Numbered from the stretch's first letter, positions 14,561 to 23,006 are shown. The stretch: 40,497 bases of DNA from Butyrivibrio hungatei NK4A153 (GCF_000424465.1 NZ_AUJY01000023.1:1-40497), one strand, 5' to 3'. Notes: generated by a model not told the origin, from the letters alone. A program made the numbers and translations.

Positions 14561-17275
14561 CTAATCTTTATGCTTTTTTTCCAAAATCTTATCCAGTATA
14601 GATCGCCGTGTCACCTCAATTTCTTCCCAGAATTCCGATGCAGACATCCTTATCGCACCGGCACTGAATACTATGACTTGCTCGATTGCGTCTGAAGTGG
14701 CAACAGTCACCCTGTATTTCTTACTGAATTCGTGAGCAGCCTTTTCAATGTACTGATCGGCTGTCTCAGCTTCTTTTGTGTATATCACTGTAAGGTTATT
14801 TAGTTTTTCAATGTGCTCTTTTCCGCCGGGTACCTTATAGGCGTCAAATATAAGCAGGACTTCTTCACGCCTGTATCCTTGGAAGTTGGACAGCGTATCT
14901 ATGAGTGAGTCTCTCGCGGCCTTGAGATCGTGTTTGGCAAGATCTTTTAATTCCTTTGATGCGTGGATCACGTTGTAGCCATCGACCAGAAGATAGTGCT
15001 TTGATGCTTCGATTGCTGCTTTTTCTGCTGCGGTGGCGTTTCTGTGCTTATCGCGTTTTTCTTGTTCGATATCAAGGTCTCTGTTTTTTTCGGCCGCAAT
15101 GCTGTCTGCTGAAGCAAGTACGGATCGGTCCTCAGTGTAGCGAGGCTTTATGGTTCCGTAGGTTCTTTCAAATATGGACTTTAGTTCGTCTTCGGCGGCG
15201 AAATAGTCTTTTTGTTTTTCTGCAAAAGAGCGTGTATCTTCAGCGCTTCTGCGCGTATTTATCTTCTTTAGGGCTTCGAGGTCGAGGCCGTTTGTAAGAT
15301 CTGTTACTGCATCGCTTTTTGCTAAATCGGGCTTTCTTGCGTCCAGATGCATATGATCCGGAACTTCATCCCATGAGATCAAGGTTGCCGCACCGTGCAT
15401 ACAAAATACGGAAGAAGAGGGATTGTCCGGATCAAGGTCGGGATCGTAACCTGATGAAGCAATAACTTCTTCTGCGTTGTGGCAAGGGCCGTAGCCGCTG
15501 AGCGTGGTGTAGATATGGCCTTCGCCTTTGGTATATGCGGATAGTTCCTGCGCGTAATTACCGAGACATGCTGCGGGGACAGTTCCCGTAAGAATTGATT
15601 TGCCGCCTTCAATATCGGGCAGTCCCACGGTTCCGTTCATCATTTGTATGTCCGTGAGAGCCCTTCCTACAGTTTCTTGCGGAAGTTCCATTCTGTAATC
15701 GAGTATCGGTTCTAAAAGAACTGAATCTGCCTGCATCAGTCCCTGCCTTATTGCGCGATAGGTGGCCTGCCTGAAATCACCGCCCTCTGTGTGCTTTTCG
15801 TGAGCCTTTCCTGCTATGAGCGTGATTTTCATGTCGGTTATCTCAGAGCCTGTAAGGACTCCGCGATGCTTCTTTTCACCAAGGTGCGTAAGGACCAGCC
15901 TCTGCCAGTTAAGTGCAAGGTCATCGGTCGGACAGTCTGACGAAAAGACAAGACCGCTTCCCGGTTCTCCGGGTTCAAGGAGAAGATGCACTTCGGCGTA
16001 GTGGCGGAGCGGTTCAAAATGACCGACGCCTTCAACGGTATTTGCTATCGTTTCCTTATATACGGTGTGTCCGGGGCCAAACTCCGCGTCGATGTTAAAT
16101 CGGGTCTTTAGCATGTGACGAAGGATCTCTTTTTGCACTTCACCCATTATCTGAATCTCAATCTGGCCGGTTTCTTCAAGAGAAGTCACCTGAAGCATAG
16201 GTTCTTCCTCTTCGAGAACTTTAAGCTGCTTAAAGACGGGAACGGGATTCACATCTTCGGGAAGAAGGAGAGTGCAGGATAAAATGGGTTGCAGGATTTC
16301 TGAGACATTACTGCCTTCCAAAATGCCGAGTCCTTCGCCGGCTCTTGTCCCTGTAAGGCCTGTTACGACGCATATCATTCCGGCATAGGCACTTCTTGCA
16401 GGCTCGAACTTTTCGCCCGAATAAAGTCGTATCTGATCGACTTTTTCGCCGCGAATACTGTCTCTGACGTTCAGGACGCCGCTTGTGATCTTGATGTGAG
16501 TCAAACGGTTTCCTGAATTATCTCTGCTTATCTTATATATCCTGGCTCCGAATTCTTTTGGCGTACCGTCAGGGTTTTCAGCTTCGCAGGTCATACTCGG
16601 AGCTGCCTTGCAGATAAGGTCAAGGAGCTGTTGTACGCCGTCCGCTTTAAGGGCTGAGCCAAAGAGAATCGGGAAGCACTTCCTTTTATGAATGAGATTG
16701 CTAATGTTTTCCTGAGTTATCTTTTTACCATCAAGGAAACTTGATAAAAGCTCTTCGTCACACATGGCGAGTTCTTCAAAGAATTCATCTTCAGGCACAC
16801 TCTCATCAAAAGAGATGCATGAGGATGAAAGTGTTTCCCTGATCTCAGATGTCACCGCACCTACATCGGTTCCGGGTTGGTCCATTTTGTTTACGAAGAT
16901 CACAGTCGGGACACGGTAATGCTCAAGGAGCTTAAAAAGCATCCTGGCCTGTGAAGTTACGCCGTCCGGTGCGCTTATTATGAGCGTAGCAATGTCAAGA
17001 ACCTGAAGAGTTCTTTCCATTTCCGGAGAAAAATCTGCGTGTCCCGGAGTGTCAAGCAGATTAAAGCGTATGTCGTTGTAATCAAAAATGGCTTGTTTGG
17101 AAAAGATTGTAATTCCGCGTGATCTTTCGAGTTCGTATGTATCAAGAAAAGTATCTTTATGATCGACTCTTCCCGGCTTTTTAATACGGCCGGCAAGATA
17201 CAAGAGACTCTCAGAAAGGGTAGTCTTACCCGCGTCAACATGGGCAAGTATGCCAAGGGTCACATTTCTTTTCAT
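14561..17275 (-). CDS. TetM/EF-G-like translational GTPase fused to a C-terminal NYN (YacP/Rae1-like) nuclease domain
   Basis: 904 residues; AAGGATG precedes the ATG at 17275. G domain: AHVDAGKTT (11-19), RGITI (53-57), DTPGHADF (75-82), NKMD (129-132), GSA (206-208). Domains II to V follow, of the ribosomal-protection type, to about 645. A charged linker (about 665-755, likely coiled coil) leads to residues 759-890, an NYN/YacP domain with YLLVDGYNVIHA (Asp765), LLIFDAYKV (Asp811), ETADQYIEK (Asp840) and VATSDAIEQ (Asp862), the acidic set expected for a PIN-like nuclease. Rae1 (YacP) of Bacillus subtilis cuts mRNA in the ribosomal A site, and TetM-type GTPases bind beside that site. A factor that enters stalled ribosomes and cuts the mRNA is therefore a reasonable inference. 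True TetM proteins are about 640 residues and lack the tail, so tetracycline resistance should not be assumed. Confidence 0.9.
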   Translation of the reverse strand: MKRNVTLGILAHVDAGKTTLSESLLYLAGRIKKPGRVDHKDTFLDTYELERSRGITIFSKQAIFDYNDIRFNLLDTPGHADFSPEMERTLQVLDIATLIISAPDGVTSQARMLFKLLEHYRVPTVIFVNKMDQPGTDVGAVTSEIRETLSSSCISFDESVPEDEFFEELAMCDEELLSSFLDGKKITQENISNLIHKRKCFPILFGSALKADGVQQLLDLICKAAPSMTCEAENPDGTPKEFGARIYKISRDNSGNRLTHIKITSGVLNVRDSIRGEKVDQIRLYSGEKFEPARSAYAGMICVVTGLTGTRAGEGLGILEGSNVSEILQPILSCTLLLPEDVNPVPVFKQLKVLEEEEPMLQVTSLEETGQIEIQIMGEVQKEILRHMLKTRFNIDAEFGPGHTVYKETIANTVEGVGHFEPLRHYAEVHLLLEPGEPGSGLVFSSDCPTDDLALNWQRLVLTHLGEKKHRGVLTGSEITDMKITLIAGKAHEKHTEGGDFRQATYRAIRQGLMQADSVLLEPILDYRMELPQETVGRALTDIQMMNGTVGLPDIEGGKSILTGTVPAACLGNYAQELSAYTKGEGHIYTTLSGYGPCHNAEEVIASSGYDPDLDPDNPSSSVFCMHGAATLISWDEVPDHMHLDARKPDLAKSDAVTDLTNGLDLEALKKINTRRSAEDTRSFAEKQKDYFAAEDELKSIFERTYGTIKPRYTEDRSVLASADSIAAEKNRDLDIEQEKRDKHRNATAAEKAAIEASKHYLLVDGYNVIHASKELKDLAKHDLKAARDSLIDTLSNFQGYRREEVLLIFDAYKVPGGKEHIEKLNNLTVIYTKEAETADQYIEKAAHEFSKKYRVTVATSDAIEQVIVFSAGAIRMSASEFWEEIEVTRRSILDKILEKKHKD

Positions 17276-17363
17276 ATATCACATCCTTAATTGTTTCATA
17301 TAGTAATGTTACTATTTTTTGTTCAAAATAAGCAATGGATTACATTATTAAATTGTGTGCAAC

Positions 17364-17392
17364 TTGCAAATGTTTTTCACAGAATGTACAAT
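17364..17392 (+). promoter_or_regulatory. Candidate promoter of the zinc-ribbon gene
   Basis: TTGCAA (17364-17369), 17 bases, TACAAT (17387-17392), some 44 bases before the start codon. Confidence 0.55.
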
Positions 17393-17435
17393 AATTTGAA
17401 AGTAAATAGCAGTTTTGGGGTAGGAGGTAATTGCA

Positions 17436-17972
17436 ATGAAAATTTGTCCAAATTGTGGGAAAGAGTTAGCAGATGACGTAAAATTCTGCGAGAAATGTGG
17501 CTGCTCTTTAGAGCCATATAACCAGAATCAGGGAGTCGATCCGAATGCTTTTCAGGATGGTGTTGCACCACAGATGCAGCCCGGATTTAATCCGAACGGG
17601 CAGAGCTTTAACCAGTTTGCTCCTCAGTATACAGCATTTGATCCAAAGGATCACACTTCTGACTATGATAAAAGGGATATTGCAGATAATAAGATATTTG
17701 CAACCCTTGCATATATAGGATTTATGGGCATGATCATAGCTCTTTTGGTAAATAATTCACCGTTTGCAAGATTCCATGCAAGAAACGCAGCTATGATCGA
17801 AGTTGCAAATATTATTGCAGCAGTTGTCTTCATCGTTCCGTTTATCGGATGGATTGCATCACCCATCATGCTGATCGTACTTTTTATAGTAAGGATCGTA
17901 GCATTTGTGAGAGCGCTCAAAGGAAAAGCTATAGAACTTCCGATAGTTTCCGATATAGGTTTCCTTGCATAA
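17436..17972 (+). CDS. Zinc-ribbon membrane protein
   Basis: 178 residues, GTAGGAGGT before the ATG. The N-terminus MKICPNCGKELADDVKFCEKCG is a double CxxC zinc ribbon. A Pro/Gln/Asn-rich flexible linker (about 28-72) follows, then three hydrophobic segments (about 85-103, 116-136, 138-158), of the DUF4870/Tic20-like type with FARFHARNAAMIEVANI resembling the FxxxH(A)xQ(A) core. Function unknown; such ribbon-membrane proteins may sense or scaffold. Monocistronic, with a hairpin downstream. Confidence 0.75.
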   Translation: MKICPNCGKELADDVKFCEKCGCSLEPYNQNQGVDPNAFQDGVAPQMQPGFNPNGQSFNQFAPQYTAFDPKDHTSDYDKRDIADNKIFATLAYIGFMGMIIALLVNNSPFARFHARNAAMIEVANIIAAVVFIVPFIGWIASPIMLIVLFIVRIVAFVRALKGKAIELPIVSDIGFLA

Positions 17973-17994
17973 TTTGAAACGGTAAAAAATCAGG

Positions 17995-18027
17995 CGAGCA
18001 GGTGTTTTTTGATAAGGCACCTGCTCG
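17995..18027 (+). other. 10-bp hairpin between zinc-ribbon and C_GCAxxG_C_C genes
   Basis: CGAGCAGGTG pairs perfectly with CACCTGCTCG around GTTTTTT-like loop bases. There is no T-run behind it, so it is a poor terminator; it may instead shape the leader of the next gene, 18 bases downstream, or protect the end of the upstream mRNA. Confidence 0.6.
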
Positions 18028-18044
18028 TAGTGGTAGGAGAAAAA

Positions 18045-18431
18045 ATGGATAAAAGAGAATTGGCAGTTCAGTACAAACACAGTGGATGCAATTGTTGTCA
18101 GGCTGTTCTGAAAGCGTATAAGGATGAGCTTAAGGTTCCGGAGGAACTTCTTATGAAGATGGGCTCGGGATTCGGAACGGGAATGGGATGCCTTGAAGCC
18201 ACATGCGGTGCTCTTTGTGCGGCAACAATGGTTGCGGGGCTAAAAAACGATACGACTACCCCGACTGTAATGACGGCAAAAAAGATGCTTGCAAGCTTTA
18301 AGGAAAAGTCCGGAGCCACTATCTGCAAGGAACTCAAGGGAGTGGAGACCGGAAAGGTACTGTGCGACTGCGATGATTGTGTAAGACACGCGGTTGAGTG
18401 CATAGAGGAAACAAAGGAGCAGATGTGCTGA
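18045..18431 (+). CDS. C_GCAxxG_C_C family redox protein
   Basis: 128 residues, start ATG 18045 after TAGGAG. The family pattern is clear: CNCCQAVLKAY, GFGTGMGCLEATCGALCAATMVAG, a Cys in ATICKELKG, and a C-terminal cysteine cluster VLCDCDDCVRHAVECIEE. In this widespread anaerobe family the cysteines are thought to bind a metal cluster or act in redox chemistry; the substrate is unknown. No signal peptide. The stop is three bases from the start of the radical SAM gene, whose ribosome binding site lies inside this gene, so the two are translated together. Confidence 0.88.
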   Translation: MDKRELAVQYKHSGCNCCQAVLKAYKDELKVPEELLMKMGSGFGTGMGCLEATCGALCAATMVAGLKNDTTTPTVMTAKKMLASFKEKSGATICKELKGVETGKVLCDCDDCVRHAVECIEETKEQMC

Positions 18432-18434
18432 GCC

Positions 18435-19340
18435 ATGCCTCGAAAGCTTTCAACATATTTAAAAGAAACATACGGTGAAAAGATATACAGACTTTCTCTT
18501 TCATCAGGTTGTACGTGCCCTAACAGGGACGGCTCAATAATCACTCCGGACGGAAAAAAGCTGACAAAGGGATGTACTTTTTGTTCTGAGCAGGGCTCTG
18601 GTGAGTTTGCGGCAAAGATCGCACCGATCGCTGTCCAGATAGAAGATGCAAAGGCAAGGATAAGGCAAAAGACTGATGCAAAGAGCTTTATCGCGTATTT
18701 TCAGTCTTATACGAATACCTACGGAGATGTCGGGCGTCTTTCCAAGCTCTATAACGAGACTGCTGACAGGGATGATATTAAGATTCTTTCCCTGGGAACA
18801 AGACCCGACTGCCTGGGAGATGACGTAATGGAGATGCTTGTAGCTCTTAACCGCAAGAAGCCTGTGTGGGTGGAACTTGGACTTCAGACGATACATGAAG
18901 AGACCGCCCGAAAGGTTGACAGGGGTTATGAACTTAAAGTCTTTGAAGATGCGTACAAGAGGCTTAAAGAAGCCGGCATAACGGTCATAGTGCATGTTAT
19001 TCTGGGACTTCCGGGTGAAACAAAAGACGATATGCTTTCGTCGGTTAAGTATCTTGCGGAGCTTGACCCCGTACTTGACGGCATCAAGATTCAGAATCTT
19101 CAGATATTGAAGGGGACTTCGGTGTATGATGATTATATGCGCGAGCCGTTTCCTGTGATGTCAATGGAGGAGTATACGGATCTTGTGCGTGATTGTATAG
19201 CTCTTTTGCCCAAAGAAACCGTAGTACACAGGATGACGGGAGACGGGCCGAGGCGCCTTCTTGAGGCACCGTTGTGGAGCCTTGATAAAAAGAGAGTTCT
19301 CAATATGCTGAACAAAAAGTGTAATGAGATTATTTCTTAA
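18435..19340 (+). CDS. Radical SAM protein, TIGR01212/YtqA family
   Basis: 301 residues. The cluster-binding cysteines are in SSGCTCPNRDG ... GCTFCS (residues about 17-50), the spacing typical of TIGR01212. IAYFQSYTNTY, LSLGTRPDCL, VELGLQTIHEET and VHVILGLPGET follow, the usual barrel motifs. The protein uses a [4Fe-4S] cluster and S-adenosylmethionine; the family has been linked to tRNA modification, but the substrate cannot be read from sequence. Tight coupling to the C_GCAxxG_C_C gene suggests a joint redox or maturation role. Confidence 0.92.
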   Translation: MPRKLSTYLKETYGEKIYRLSLSSGCTCPNRDGSIITPDGKKLTKGCTFCSEQGSGEFAAKIAPIAVQIEDAKARIRQKTDAKSFIAYFQSYTNTYGDVGRLSKLYNETADRDDIKILSLGTRPDCLGDDVMEMLVALNRKKPVWVELGLQTIHEETARKVDRGYELKVFEDAYKRLKEAGITVIVHVILGLPGETKDDMLSSVKYLAELDPVLDGIKIQNLQILKGTSVYDDYMREPFPVMSMEEYTDLVRDCIALLPKETVVHRMTGDGPRRLLEAPLWSLDKKRVLNMLNKKCNEIIS

Positions 19341-19437
19341 GCATGATGAAATTTAGGTTTATTTAAGGTACGGGATATAAACTTTAAAATGGCTTTTTTT
19401 GTGGACAATATAAATGTGAAAGGTTAAAGGGGGACAT

Positions 19438-20343
19438 ATGAAAAAAAGACTGGTAGCGGCTTTAACTTTGATGGCAACAATTTTTGCAACTTCTTCCTGC
19501 AATAATAATTCCAAGGTTTTTCAGCCTGGCGATGATACGGCTGAGGAAGTTTATTCGGACGAAGCGAGCAAAAATCTTACACCCGATCCCGATTCAGAGA
19601 TCACTATCACTGCGTTTAAGTGCGGAAAGGCCGATGCTTTTCTTTTAAGAACGGCGAATCACACTGTTGTAATAGACACGGCGACAGATAAAAAGGGCGA
19701 CAATTTCCTTGAACTTATCGATGAGCAGGGGATAGATACCATAGATGAGATGATAATCACTCACTTTGATCAAGATCATGTCGGCGGAGCAGATCAGATA
19801 ATAAGGGCCAAAAATGTAGGAAAGATCTACACAACATATCTATCAAAGGATTCCGATGATATAACGGAATATTACAGTGCCCTCAAGGAAAAAGGCTATA
19901 AAGACCTTATTGTAAAGGATGTTTTTTCTTTTAAAGAAGACGGAGTTGTATATACAATCTATCCGCCGGAAGCAACAGTGTATAAGAGCAGTATCAGCAA
20001 CAATTCATCACTTGCGATCAAGGTGCAGTGTGCTGATAAGACAATGCTCTTTACGGGAGATGCGGAAGAAGAGCGTATCAACGAACTCATCTCGACAGAC
20101 GGACTTGAATGTGATGTTCTCAAAATGCCACATCACGGACGATTCAAAAAGAACCTTGATGAATTTATAAAAAGTGTCGCCCCTAAGTATGCGATCATTA
20201 CAGCAAGTAAGAAGGAACATGAGGATGCGGAGACGATTAATGTTTTGGAAGCTGAAGGTGTGGAAACCTATATCACCAGAGGCGGAGACATAACCATTAA
20301 GATGAACGCCGACGGCGTAACGATAGAGCAGAGCAGTAAGTGA
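19438..20343 (+). CDS. Extracytoplasmic MBL-fold lipoprotein (ComEC-like hydrolase domain)
   Basis: 301 residues; AAAGGGGGAC precedes the ATG. The signal peptide ends in ATSSC, a lipobox. After an acidic linker the metallo-beta-lactamase fold begins at about residue 56: TITAFKCGKADAFLL, VIDTA, ITHFDQDHVGGAD (HxxxDH metal site), LFTGDAEEE, and LKMPHHGRF (metal His), in the order of the C-terminal nuclease-like domain of ComEC. Metal ligands are complete. Anchored outside the cell, it may hydrolyse phosphodiesters or act on nucleic acid at the surface; substrate unknown. The last codon is followed at once by the long palindrome. Confidence 0.88.
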   Translation: MKKRLVAALTLMATIFATSSCNNNSKVFQPGDDTAEEVYSDEASKNLTPDPDSEITITAFKCGKADAFLLRTANHTVVIDTATDKKGDNFLELIDEQGIDTIDEMIITHFDQDHVGGADQIIRAKNVGKIYTTYLSKDSDDITEYYSALKEKGYKDLIVKDVFSFKEDGVVYTIYPPEATVYKSSISNNSSLAIKVQCADKTMLFTGDAEEERINELISTDGLECDVLKMPHHGRFKKNLDEFIKSVAPKYAIITASKKEHEDAETINVLEAEGVETYITRGGDITIKMNADGVTIEQSSK

Positions 20344-20568
20344 GGGCCTTATATAGCGCTTGGGGCGTGCGGGCATAGGCTCTGTAGTGCGTAGTTTTCG
20401 GACGAGCAAGATGATTATCAATATTTATAAAAACAGGAACCGCTGACTTTTCTGAACAACGTGAAAGGAAGCGATTCCTGTTTATATAAATTCATGATAA
20501 TCACTGCGCAGCCGAACACAAGCATTACAGAGCCTATGCCCGCACGCCCCAAGCGCTATATAAGGCCC
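20344..20568. repeat. 225-bp near-perfect palindrome between converging genes
   Basis: The outer arms 20344-20386 and 20526-20568 (starting GGGCCTTATATAGCGCTTGG) match over 43 bp without error and continue over a G-U pair and TGC. Inside, the arms stay complementary with small loops: TTCGG, GATTATCA, TTTATAAAAACAGGAA against TTCCTGTTTATATAAA, and CCGCT against AGCG, up to a loop of about 24 bases (20444-20468). The element fills the gap exactly between the MBL stop codon and the YbjQ stop codon (two to four bases each side). There is no T-run, no ORF and no tRNA-like sequence. Could be a non-autonomous mobile element, a long double-stranded RNA, or an overgrown bidirectional terminator. Confidence 0.9.
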
Positions 20569-20572
20569 GGAT

Positions 20573-20884
20573 TTACTTTATTTTCACGGCAGTTCCGTAT
20601 GCAACGATCTCTGCTGCACCCTGCATGACTGCGGATGAGCCGTAGCGAACACCTACGATCGCATCGGCGCCAAGACTCATAGCCTCATCAACCATACGCT
20701 TTGTGGCAATTTGCCTTGCTTCCGTGAGCATCTCAGTGTATCCCTTGATCTCACCTCCGACAAGTGTCTTCATGCCGGCCATAAAATCTCTTCCCAAATT
20801 CTTGGACTGCACAACAGTTCCTTTTACAAGGCCGAGAGCCTCAATCTCTGCTCCGGGAATGGTATCAATACTTACTAGCTTCAT
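20573..20884 (-). CDS. YbjQ/UPF0145 (DUF74) family protein
   Basis: 103 residues. TIPGAEIEALGLVKGTVVQSKNLGRDFMAGMKTLVGGEIKGYTEML and ADAIVGVRYGSSAVMQGAAEIVAYGTAV are diagnostic of YbjQ-type proteins, which form pentamers; their function is not known, although heavy-metal binding has been suggested. The full length is standard. The start overlaps the end of the membrane-MerR gene by 20 bases, so the two are co-translated, and the pair probably acts together. Confidence 0.92.
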   Translation of the reverse strand: MKLVSIDTIPGAEIEALGLVKGTVVQSKNLGRDFMAGMKTLVGGEIKGYTEMLTEARQIATKRMVDEAMSLGADAIVGVRYGSSAVMQGAAEIVAYGTAVKIK

Positions 20885-21506
20885 CTTCTTCTCCTCCTTC
20901 GATTTCCTTAAGTCTTTGCCTTAAAGCAAGAATACAACCAACTATTACAGCAATGCCTACAAACATGATCACAATGAACAGAGGCATCGGAGTTCCGTCA
21001 CTTACGCTTACTGTAAGGAAGAAGATTATGTAAGCGACCATCATAGCTAAGAATACTGCAGCTGCCAATAAAGCTCCCATTTTCTTTTTCTTGACATCTG
21101 TTTTGGAAACGTTCATGAACTTTCCACCCCTTTCTTCGATCTTATGTATTTCTTCGAGATATTCTTCTGCTTTGAAATCAGAATAATCAGGATTCTTGTC
21201 TTTTACGGAATCACACAGTTCAATCGCGCTTTCTAAGGATGTAATCTCGCATTTTAAGTTACTGCTCTGTTTTTCAAGACACATGCTAAGTGATAGTTCT
21301 TTTTCCTGAACTCTGCGAATGTCCTCCAGAGGAACGGAGAGCTTTCTTAGGAATTTGATCTTCATAAGCTCATCAACATCCTTAAGAGAATATTCTCTGT
21401 ATCCGTTTTCGGGATCCCTCTCCGGAGAAAGAAGACCTTGGTCTTCATAAAAACGGATATTCTTTTTGGTGATACCAACAAGTTCTTCTACCTGACTAAT
21501 CTTCAT
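20865..21506 (-). CDS. MerR-type regulator with C-terminal membrane anchor
   Basis: 213 residues from MKISQVEELVG at 21506; GGAGA lies eight bases upstream, whereas the longer frame to 21557 lies inside the promoter. The DNA-binding domain is typical (ISQVEELVGITKKNIRFYEDQGLLSPERDPENGYREYSLKDVDEL, residues 3-48), followed by the dimerisation helix (about 75-118) with a single Cys in LSMCLEKQ and another in ELCDSV. After a basic KKKK two membrane helices follow (about 143-168 and 174-195), then an acidic tail. Soluble MerR proteins lack these, so this one should act from the membrane. It is read from a MerR-style promoter at 21549-21579, so autoregulation is likely, with ybjQ in the same operon. 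Confidence 0.88.
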   Translation of the reverse strand: MKISQVEELVGITKKNIRFYEDQGLLSPERDPENGYREYSLKDVDELMKIKFLRKLSVPLEDIRRVQEKELSLSMCLEKQSSNLKCEITSLESAIELCDSVKDKNPDYSDFKAEEYLEEIHKIEERGGKFMNVSKTDVKKKKMGALLAAAVFLAMMVAYIIFFLTVSVSDGTPMPLFIVIMFVGIAVIVGCILALRQRLKEIEGGEEDEASKY

Positions 21507-21548
21507 TGATGTTTCTCCAATCGCATTGAATTCTCTGCTGATATAAGG

Positions 21549-21579
21549 AAAATACACCTTCCATAAGGTGGAAGGTCAA
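21549..21579 (-). promoter_or_regulatory. MerR-type promoter with 19-bp spacer and operator
   Basis: Minus strand: TTGACC (plus 21574-21579), exactly 19 bases, TATTTT (plus 21549-21554). The spacer region holds a perfect inverted repeat, ACCTTCC-7-GGAAGGT (21556-21576). A 19-bp spacer and this operator, close to the CueR-type sequence, are hallmarks of promoters twisted into activity by MerR proteins. Confidence 0.85.
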
Positions 21580-21671
21580 TACTTTTTGTGATTTTTTATA
21601 AAATCTATTATACAATGCAGCGAAAGCGTACCTTTATTTTTTTTATCAAAAATAGTAAAATCTAAAATGTT

Positions 21672-23006
21672 ATGGATTTGTTTGACTATATGCGTGAAAA
21701 CAATATGGATAAAGAATCTCCGCTTGCCGCAAGAATGCGCCCGAGAACCTTGGATGAGGTGGTGGGACAGCAGCATATCATTGCAAAAGACAAGCTTCTT
21801 TATCGTGCAATTCAGGCAGATAAGCTAAGTTCCATAATACTGTACGGGCCACCCGGAACAGGAAAGACCACGCTTGCTAAGGTTATAGCGGGTACTACGA
21901 AGGCTGAGTTTACTCAGATAAATGCTACCATAGCGGGCAAAAAAGATATGGAAGAGGTCGTTAACAAGGCTAAGGATAACCTTGGGATGTACGGCAAGAA
22001 GACCATTCTTTTTATAGACGAGATTCACAGGTTTAATAAGGGGCAGCAGGACTACCTACTTCCGTTTGTTGAGGACGGGACTGTGATACTTATCGGTGCA
22101 ACGACGGAGAATCCCTATTTTGAGGTGAACGGGGCTCTTATATCAAGATCGGTCGTTTTCGAACTTAAACCGCTTACGGCTGATGATATAAAAGTGCTTC
22201 TAAACCGCGCCGTTACCGATAAAGAGAGAGGAATGGGCGGTTATAACGCTGTTCTTGAAGATGATGCTGCAGATTTTCTTGCAGATCTTTCTGATGGAGA
22301 TGCAAGGCATGCGTTAAATGCCATTGAACTTGGCGTTATGACAACAGAGCGCAGCAGCGACGGCCTGATACATATAACCAAAGAAGTGGCAGAGGAGTGC
22401 ATTCAGCGTAAAGTTGCCAGATATGACAAGGACGGCGACAATCACTACGACACTATATCTGCTTTTATAAAGAGTATGCGAGGTTCGGATCCGGACGCTG
22501 CGGTCTACTATCTTGCAAGAATGCTGGATGCCGGAGAAGACCCTAAATTCATAGTAAGGCGAATGATGGTATGTGCTTCCGAAGATGTAGGAAACGCCGA
22601 TCCGCAAGCTTTACAGGTGGCGGTTGCAGCTTCACTTGCAGTTGAGAGACTCGGCATGCCGGAAGCGCGTATAACGCTGGCTCAGGCGGCAAGCTACATC
22701 GCTACGGCGCCTAAGAGCAATGCGGCATATCTTGCTATTGAGAATGCACAGCATGCAATCAGGGAAACGGGAAATCTTCCGATTCCGCCGCATCTTCAGG
22801 ATGCACACTACAAATCGGCCGCAAAGCTTGGGCACGGCCTTGGATACAAATATGCCCACGATTATCCGGACCATTATGTTGAACAGCAGTATCTGCCGTA
22901 TGAGCTTAATGGAAAGGAATTTTACAACCCGACGGGAAATGGCTACGAACTTAAGATAAAGGATCATATGAAGAAACTAAAAAACAGAAATAAAAAGGGA
23001 GACTGA
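21672..23006 (+). CDS. rarA: Replication-associated recombination protein A (AAA ATPase)
   Basis: 444 residues. PLAARMRPRTLDEVVGQQHI opens the clamp-loader-like AAA domain; Walker A GPPGTGKTT, Walker B LFIDEIHRF, sensor 1 GATTENPYFEVN and the Arg finger segment SRS follow. The C-terminal part (AAVYYLARMLDAGEDPKFIVRRM, YIATAPKSNAAYLAI, and the tail LPYELNGKEFYNP) is the RarA/MgsA tetramerisation region. The protein acts at stalled replication forks with SSB and helicase. Length is normal. No clear ribosome binding site stands before ATG 21672. The stop overlaps the next start (TGATG), an odd partner for a fork-repair gene. Confidence 0.95.
   Translation: MDLFDYMRENNMDKESPLAARMRPRTLDEVVGQQHIIAKDKLLYRAIQADKLSSIILYGPPGTGKTTLAKVIAGTTKAEFTQINATIAGKKDMEEVVNKAKDNLGMYGKKTILFIDEIHRFNKGQQDYLLPFVEDGTVILIGATTENPYFEVNGALISRSVVFELKPLTADDIKVLLNRAVTDKERGMGGYNAVLEDDAADFLADLSDGDARHALNAIELGVMTTERSSDGLIHITKEVAEECIQRKVARYDKDGDNHYDTISAFIKSMRGSDPDAAVYYLARMLDAGEDPKFIVRRMMVCASEDVGNADPQALQVAVAASLAVERLGMPEARITLAQAASYIATAPKSNAAYLAIENAQHAIRETGNLPIPPHLQDAHYKSAAKLGHGLGYKYAHDYPDHYVEQQYLPYELNGKEFYNPTGNGYELKIKDHMKKLKNRNKKGD

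Noticed and set aside
14561..17275. Tetracycline resistance gene (tetM-type)
   Set aside because: The protein is about 260 residues longer than TetM, diverges in the C-terminal contact loop (SGYGPCHN in place of the TetM motif) and ends in a nuclease domain; resistance cannot be claimed.
17995..18027. Terminator of the zinc-ribbon gene
   Set aside because: A perfect stem but no T-run on either strand; kept only as a hairpin of unknown role.
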